This document shows, one piece after another, positions 30,867 through 33,692 of a stretch of 33,692 nucleotides of DNA. The stretch is from positions 1 to 33,692 of the forward strand of contig CAJTSV010000034.1 in NCBI GenBank assembly GCA_910579075.1, read 5' to 3'. This stretch comes from an uncultured Eubacterium sp. GTDB taxonomy: Bacteria; Bacillota; Clostridia; Lachnospirales; Lachnospiraceae. The translations under genes were made by a program, and so were the position numbers. The stretch's first letter is position 1; each line of letters begins with the position of its first letter. A model generated the notes under the pieces. That model saw nothing but the letters and a program-made list of their open reading frames with translations, ran no database searches and was not told where the DNA came from.

Positions 30867-32938
30867 ATCCCTTCCTTATAAGGCATCTGTTCTTCCTGTG
30901 AAAAATCCAGCCCGAAAATGCCTTCGCCCTGATCTTCATACGCCCTGCAGATTTCAGAAAAAATCATCAGCCCTTTATGCCCTTTAAAAATATTTCCCGG
31001 GCGCATTTTCATGACATCTTCAAATAAGTACATCAGCACCTTGCTCTCAAAGGCACGCACAAATGCGTCTTCGTTTGCAAGAGCCCCTTCCAGCATATTT
31101 TTCGAAAGAAAAAACGGCCCTAACAGCTTATCCTCGTTTACCCTGCACTCCTGTGCCAGAATCTGGTTGATGCCCCTGCGCAGACGGTTCCAGTTCACAT
31201 ATCTGCGGCCCGGGCCCATGCCTGCCGGAATCCGATAGCCCTGTGCCAGCTCCTGCGATTCATCTATGCCAAGATATTCAAAGCTCCACCGGCGCTTAAA
31301 TGCCGTGTCCATCGGGAAAACGCCCTGGTCAGCGCTGTTCATTGTCGCCCAGATAAACAGGTTGTCAGGAAGGCACAGCCACGGATAGTCCTGCGGCTGC
31401 CCGCCCAGCTCTGCCGCCAGAAAGCGGCGGATATCTTCCGACGCCTGAATCCGGTATTCGCTCACATGCCCGGCATCGCGGTCCAGCAGCTGGAAAATAT
31501 CCCCAAATACCGCGGCAACCCTCGCCCGGTTAATTTCTTCCACAAGCAGGACATGCGGCTGCGGGCTGTCTGTACGCCCGCTTTTGAGCGCATCCGCATA
31601 AACACGCATAAAAGGCCCCGGCACAAACCGGTACTCTATGGCGCCGCCGTCCGATACCGGCTTGTAAGTACCTGCAAACTGCGCATACGAATAATCCGGA
31701 TGAAACGTAACCCGCTCCATCGTTCCGCTGGTATTCTTTAACAGGGCCTGGGCATCCTGATTCAGCCGGTAGCTTTTTCCGGTGCCGGGCGCGCCGAATA
31801 CAATACGGTTCCGGTCAAATTCCGCCAAAAGCCCTGTGCGGTACACCGGCTCCTGCAGCGGCGATTTATTTATATTTTTGTCTGTATTATTTTTGTCTGT
31901 ATTATTCCTGTCCATATGCAGGGAAAGCTGGCCTCCTGCCTCCCCGGTAAACGCCATATCCGGCTGCATCCCGCCTTCCCGGAACACCGCCCCCGGTGGA
32001 TTTTCCGGCTCAATATCCATATATCTTTGATACGCACGCTTATTTTCCTGAAAATTCATATGCTCGATGGCTTCCAGGTTTTCCCTGTGCCTGCGGCTTT
32101 CTTTCGCTTCCGGGCTTTCCTGGCTGTCCGTGCTTTTTCCTGCCCCGGCATGCTGTATTCCAAAAAGCCTCTCCCATTCTTCGAATTCCACGCTTCTGGT
32201 TTCCTGCTCCCTGCGGCTGAAATATTCCTTTGGCGTCCACATGCCAGTAAAGGTCAGAATGTCAAACAAATCTGCCTTGTTTTCCTGAGTCAGCCCTTCG
32301 TGGTAAATTTCAATCACGCCCTTGCGGGTCTCCTGCACACAGCCAGACCAGCAGAGCACCTTCACCATTTCCCGCAGCTGCCGTTTGCACTGCTTCCAGT
32401 AACAGCCTTTTTGTTCCATTTCCCTGTCATCATCCGATAAAAACCCGGTGCGCATGCCGCTTCTTCGAAATTCCTTGATTTTTCTTACAATTCCGGCTAA
32501 ATCCGGCTGTCTTTTTTTGGCAGCATCCGGATTAAAAAAAATAAACTGGGCAATTTCATCTACGGTCAGATAGGCTTCCTGTGACAGGCCCGTCATATGC
32601 AGCAGGTACAGCACCTGTAAAATAACCCGCATCGGCGCAATCGTAATCCCGTCTTCCACGGCCAGCTGGAAGGAATCCTTTGTCCTCGGATTTGGGAACT
32701 GGAATTTTTTGATAAAATTCAAAACGACCCGCCGGATATTGCCGTCTGCACAGTCTAACGCACACTGGCTGTCTTTTGTCAGGTTAAAATAAAAGCCAAG
32801 CGTATTCATATTGTTATTTGCATTTTTATCCGTATCTGCACTCGGCACGCGGCCCTGTGCAAAGCATTTCCCGGCATCATGCAGGGCCTCGTCCAGGTTG
32901 CGGATTCTCAAATCATTCGTAAATAAATAATGAAACAT
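30863..32938 (-). CDS. McrB-type AAA+ GTPase subunit of the restriction system
   Basis: A 691-residue motor subunit. The N-terminal half (about 1-320) is unlike the short McrB DNA-binding domain and contains helical, winged-helix-like parts (DEIAQFIFFNPDAA; FRRSGMRTGFLSDDDREM). The AAA+ domain has Walker A GAPGTGKS (382-389), Walker B VLLVEEINRA (E467) and the McrB signature MNSADQGVFPMDTAFKRRW. McrB relatives use GTP to translocate and activate McrC. The start at 32938 is preferred over 33025 because GGAGA lies nearby and the upstream methyltransferase stops at 32949. A 15-bp tandem duplication at 31875-31904 encodes NNTDK repeats in the linker before the AAA+ domain. Confidence 0.88.
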   Translation of the reverse strand: MFHYLFTNDLRIRNLDEALHDAGKCFAQGRVPSADTDKNANNNMNTLGFYFNLTKDSQCALDCADGNIRRVVLNFIKKFQFPNPRTKDSFQLAVEDGITIAPMRVILQVLYLLHMTGLSQEAYLTVDEIAQFIFFNPDAAKKRQPDLAGIVRKIKEFRRSGMRTGFLSDDDREMEQKGCYWKQCKRQLREMVKVLCWSGCVQETRKGVIEIYHEGLTQENKADLFDILTFTGMWTPKEYFSRREQETRSVEFEEWERLFGIQHAGAGKSTDSQESPEAKESRRHRENLEAIEHMNFQENKRAYQRYMDIEPENPPGAVFREGGMQPDMAFTGEAGGQLSLHMDRNNTDKNNTDKNINKSPLQEPVYRTGLLAEFDRNRIVFGAPGTGKSYRLNQDAQALLKNTSGTMERVTFHPDYSYAQFAGTYKPVSDGGAIEYRFVPGPFMRVYADALKSGRTDSPQPHVLLVEEINRARVAAVFGDIFQLLDRDAGHVSEYRIQASEDIRRFLAAELGGQPQDYPWLCLPDNLFIWATMNSADQGVFPMDTAFKRRWSFEYLGIDESQELAQGYRIPAGMGPGRRYVNWNRLRRGINQILAQECRVNEDKLLGPFFLSKNMLEGALANEDAFVRAFESKVLMYLFEDVMKMRPGNIFKGHKGLMIFSEICRAYEDQGEGIFGLDFSQEEQMPYKEGI

Positions 32939-32948
32939 GCTCTGTCTC

Positions 32949-33692
32949 CTATCCTGCGCTTTGCAGCAGGCTGTACACTGCCTTTGCAACTGCGTTTGCA
33001 AGCTTCGGCGGAACCGCATTTCCAATCATCTGGTATGCATTTCCCCTGCTCCCGGCAAATTCAAAATCATCCGGAAAAGACTGCAGCCTTGCGGCTTCCC
33101 GGACGGTAATCGTGCGCTGCTGCTGCGGGTCATAATGGATAAAACGGTTGCCGTCTTTATATAAGTGCGCAATAATCGTCGTGCCCGGCTCGTCCGGCTC
33201 CAGCACATGATAACGGTGTATCGGGGAACGGGAGCCGATTTTTCGTTCATACAGCTCGCTGATTTTCCTGCTGTCATAAATCCTGGCACCCGAAGCGATA
33301 TCCTCTGCCAGAATGCGGAACGTGTCCATATCGCGCAGGTTGCTGTACCTTGGGATATGCCAGCTGATGCTGCATTCCGGCGTGGTATGCGAAATTTTCT
33401 TTTTATGGCTCTCCTCGTCAAACAGCGGCATGCACTTTGGAAGGTCGCCAATGGCCTGGGCGACGGTCTTTTTCTTCCTGCACCGGTACTGCGGCAGCAG
33501 CTCCTGGTAAAAACGGCGCAGCTGCTGTTCCGGCTCGGAAAATACCTGGCGGTCCAGGCCAACAATTACAACCCGGTTCCGGTTCTGCGCTACCCCGTAA
33601 TCGCTCGCATTGACAACGGCTTCCTTCAGATCATCCACAACCGCATAGCCGATACTTTCAAAGCCTTCTTTTATCAGCTCCGTAATCGGCCT
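32949..33692 (-). CDS. C5-cytosine DNA methyltransferase (3' part, start beyond window)
   Basis: The last 247 codons of a DNA cytosine-5 methyltransferase; the frame is open to the window edge, so the start and motifs I-VI, including the PC nucleophile, lie outside. Seen are motif VIII (DYGVAQNRNRVVIVGL), motif IX (RTITVREAARLQSFPDDFEF) and motif X (GNAYQMIGNAVPPKLANAVA), with the target recognition region (about 90 residues) between VIII and IX. It is the first visible gene of the restriction operon: the McrB-type gene follows 10 bases after its stop. It should protect host DNA from the nuclease encoded downstream. The target sequence cannot be read from the protein alone. Confidence 0.95.
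   Translation of the reverse strand, partial: RPITELIKEGFESIGYAVVDDLKEAVVNASDYGVAQNRNRVVIVGLDRQVFSEPEQQLRRFYQELLPQYRCRKKKTVAQAIGDLPKCMPLFDEESHKKKISHTTPECSISWHIPRYSNLRDMDTFRILAEDIASGARIYDSRKISELYERKIGSRSPIHRYHVLEPDEPGTTIIAHLYKDGNRFIHYDPQQQRTITVREAARLQSFPDDFEFAGSRGNAYQMIGNAVPPKLANAVAKAVYSLLQSAG

Noticed and set aside
32939..33025. Longer N-terminus for the McrB-type protein starting at 33025
   Set aside because: It would overlap the methyltransferase gene by about 77 bases, has no ribosome site, and GGAGA supports 32938.

Overview
The window looks like chromosomal DNA of a spore-forming, chemotactic, Gram-positive gut anaerobe of the Lachnospiraceae type (Clostridia). This is inferred from protein content: a GerA-type germinant receptor operon, a VanZ-like protein, a DUF6465-like protein, DUF1934, lipoproteins with Firmicutes lipoboxes, strong AGGAGG ribosome binding sites and moderate GC. 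No rRNA, tRNA or CRISPR array was seen.

Positions 1-4585 hold a structured repeat, a membrane-anchored unknown protein, and a rightward group of three: a secreted FKBP/trigger-factor-like lipoprotein, asnS, and a TPR lipoprotein. Next come a decayed kdpE-like response regulator fragment (4877-5292), a DUF1934 gene and a leftward GerA-type operon (5866-9723). The A subunit of that operon is broken by one in-frame TGA. A small module at 9978-10478 keeps an antitoxin-like gene but only the first codons of its YafQ-like toxin. An ECF sigma factor and its membrane partner follow (10562-11648).

From 11827 to 18995 all genes run leftward: a phosphoesterase translationally coupled to an unusual ParB-like/BMP-domain fusion, a heterodimeric ABC exporter with one degenerate ATP site, and a ThrH-type phosphatase. 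A second, larger copy of the structured repeat (19163-19498) separates thrH from a class A penicillin-binding protein (19505-21601). Divergent from that gene is nfo (endonuclease IV).

Positions 22609-25727 hold small genes (a possibly frameshifted ORF, an Xre regulator, a DUF6465-like protein, a VanZ-like protein), a 90-bp palindromic element, and a 900-bp AT-rich gap containing a promoter plus hairpin that could make a small RNA. A chemoreceptor and an uncharacterised partner follow (25728-28009).

The right end is an accessory region. A decayed tyrosine recombinase (28097-28305) and a GNAT acetyltransferase border a leftward restriction-modification operon that runs off the window: C5-cytosine methyltransferase, McrB-type AAA+ GTPase, LlaJI/McrC-type nuclease and Vsr-like endonuclease. 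The last four genes overlap or nearly touch and should work as one modification-dependent or LlaJI-like defence unit with associated mismatch repair.
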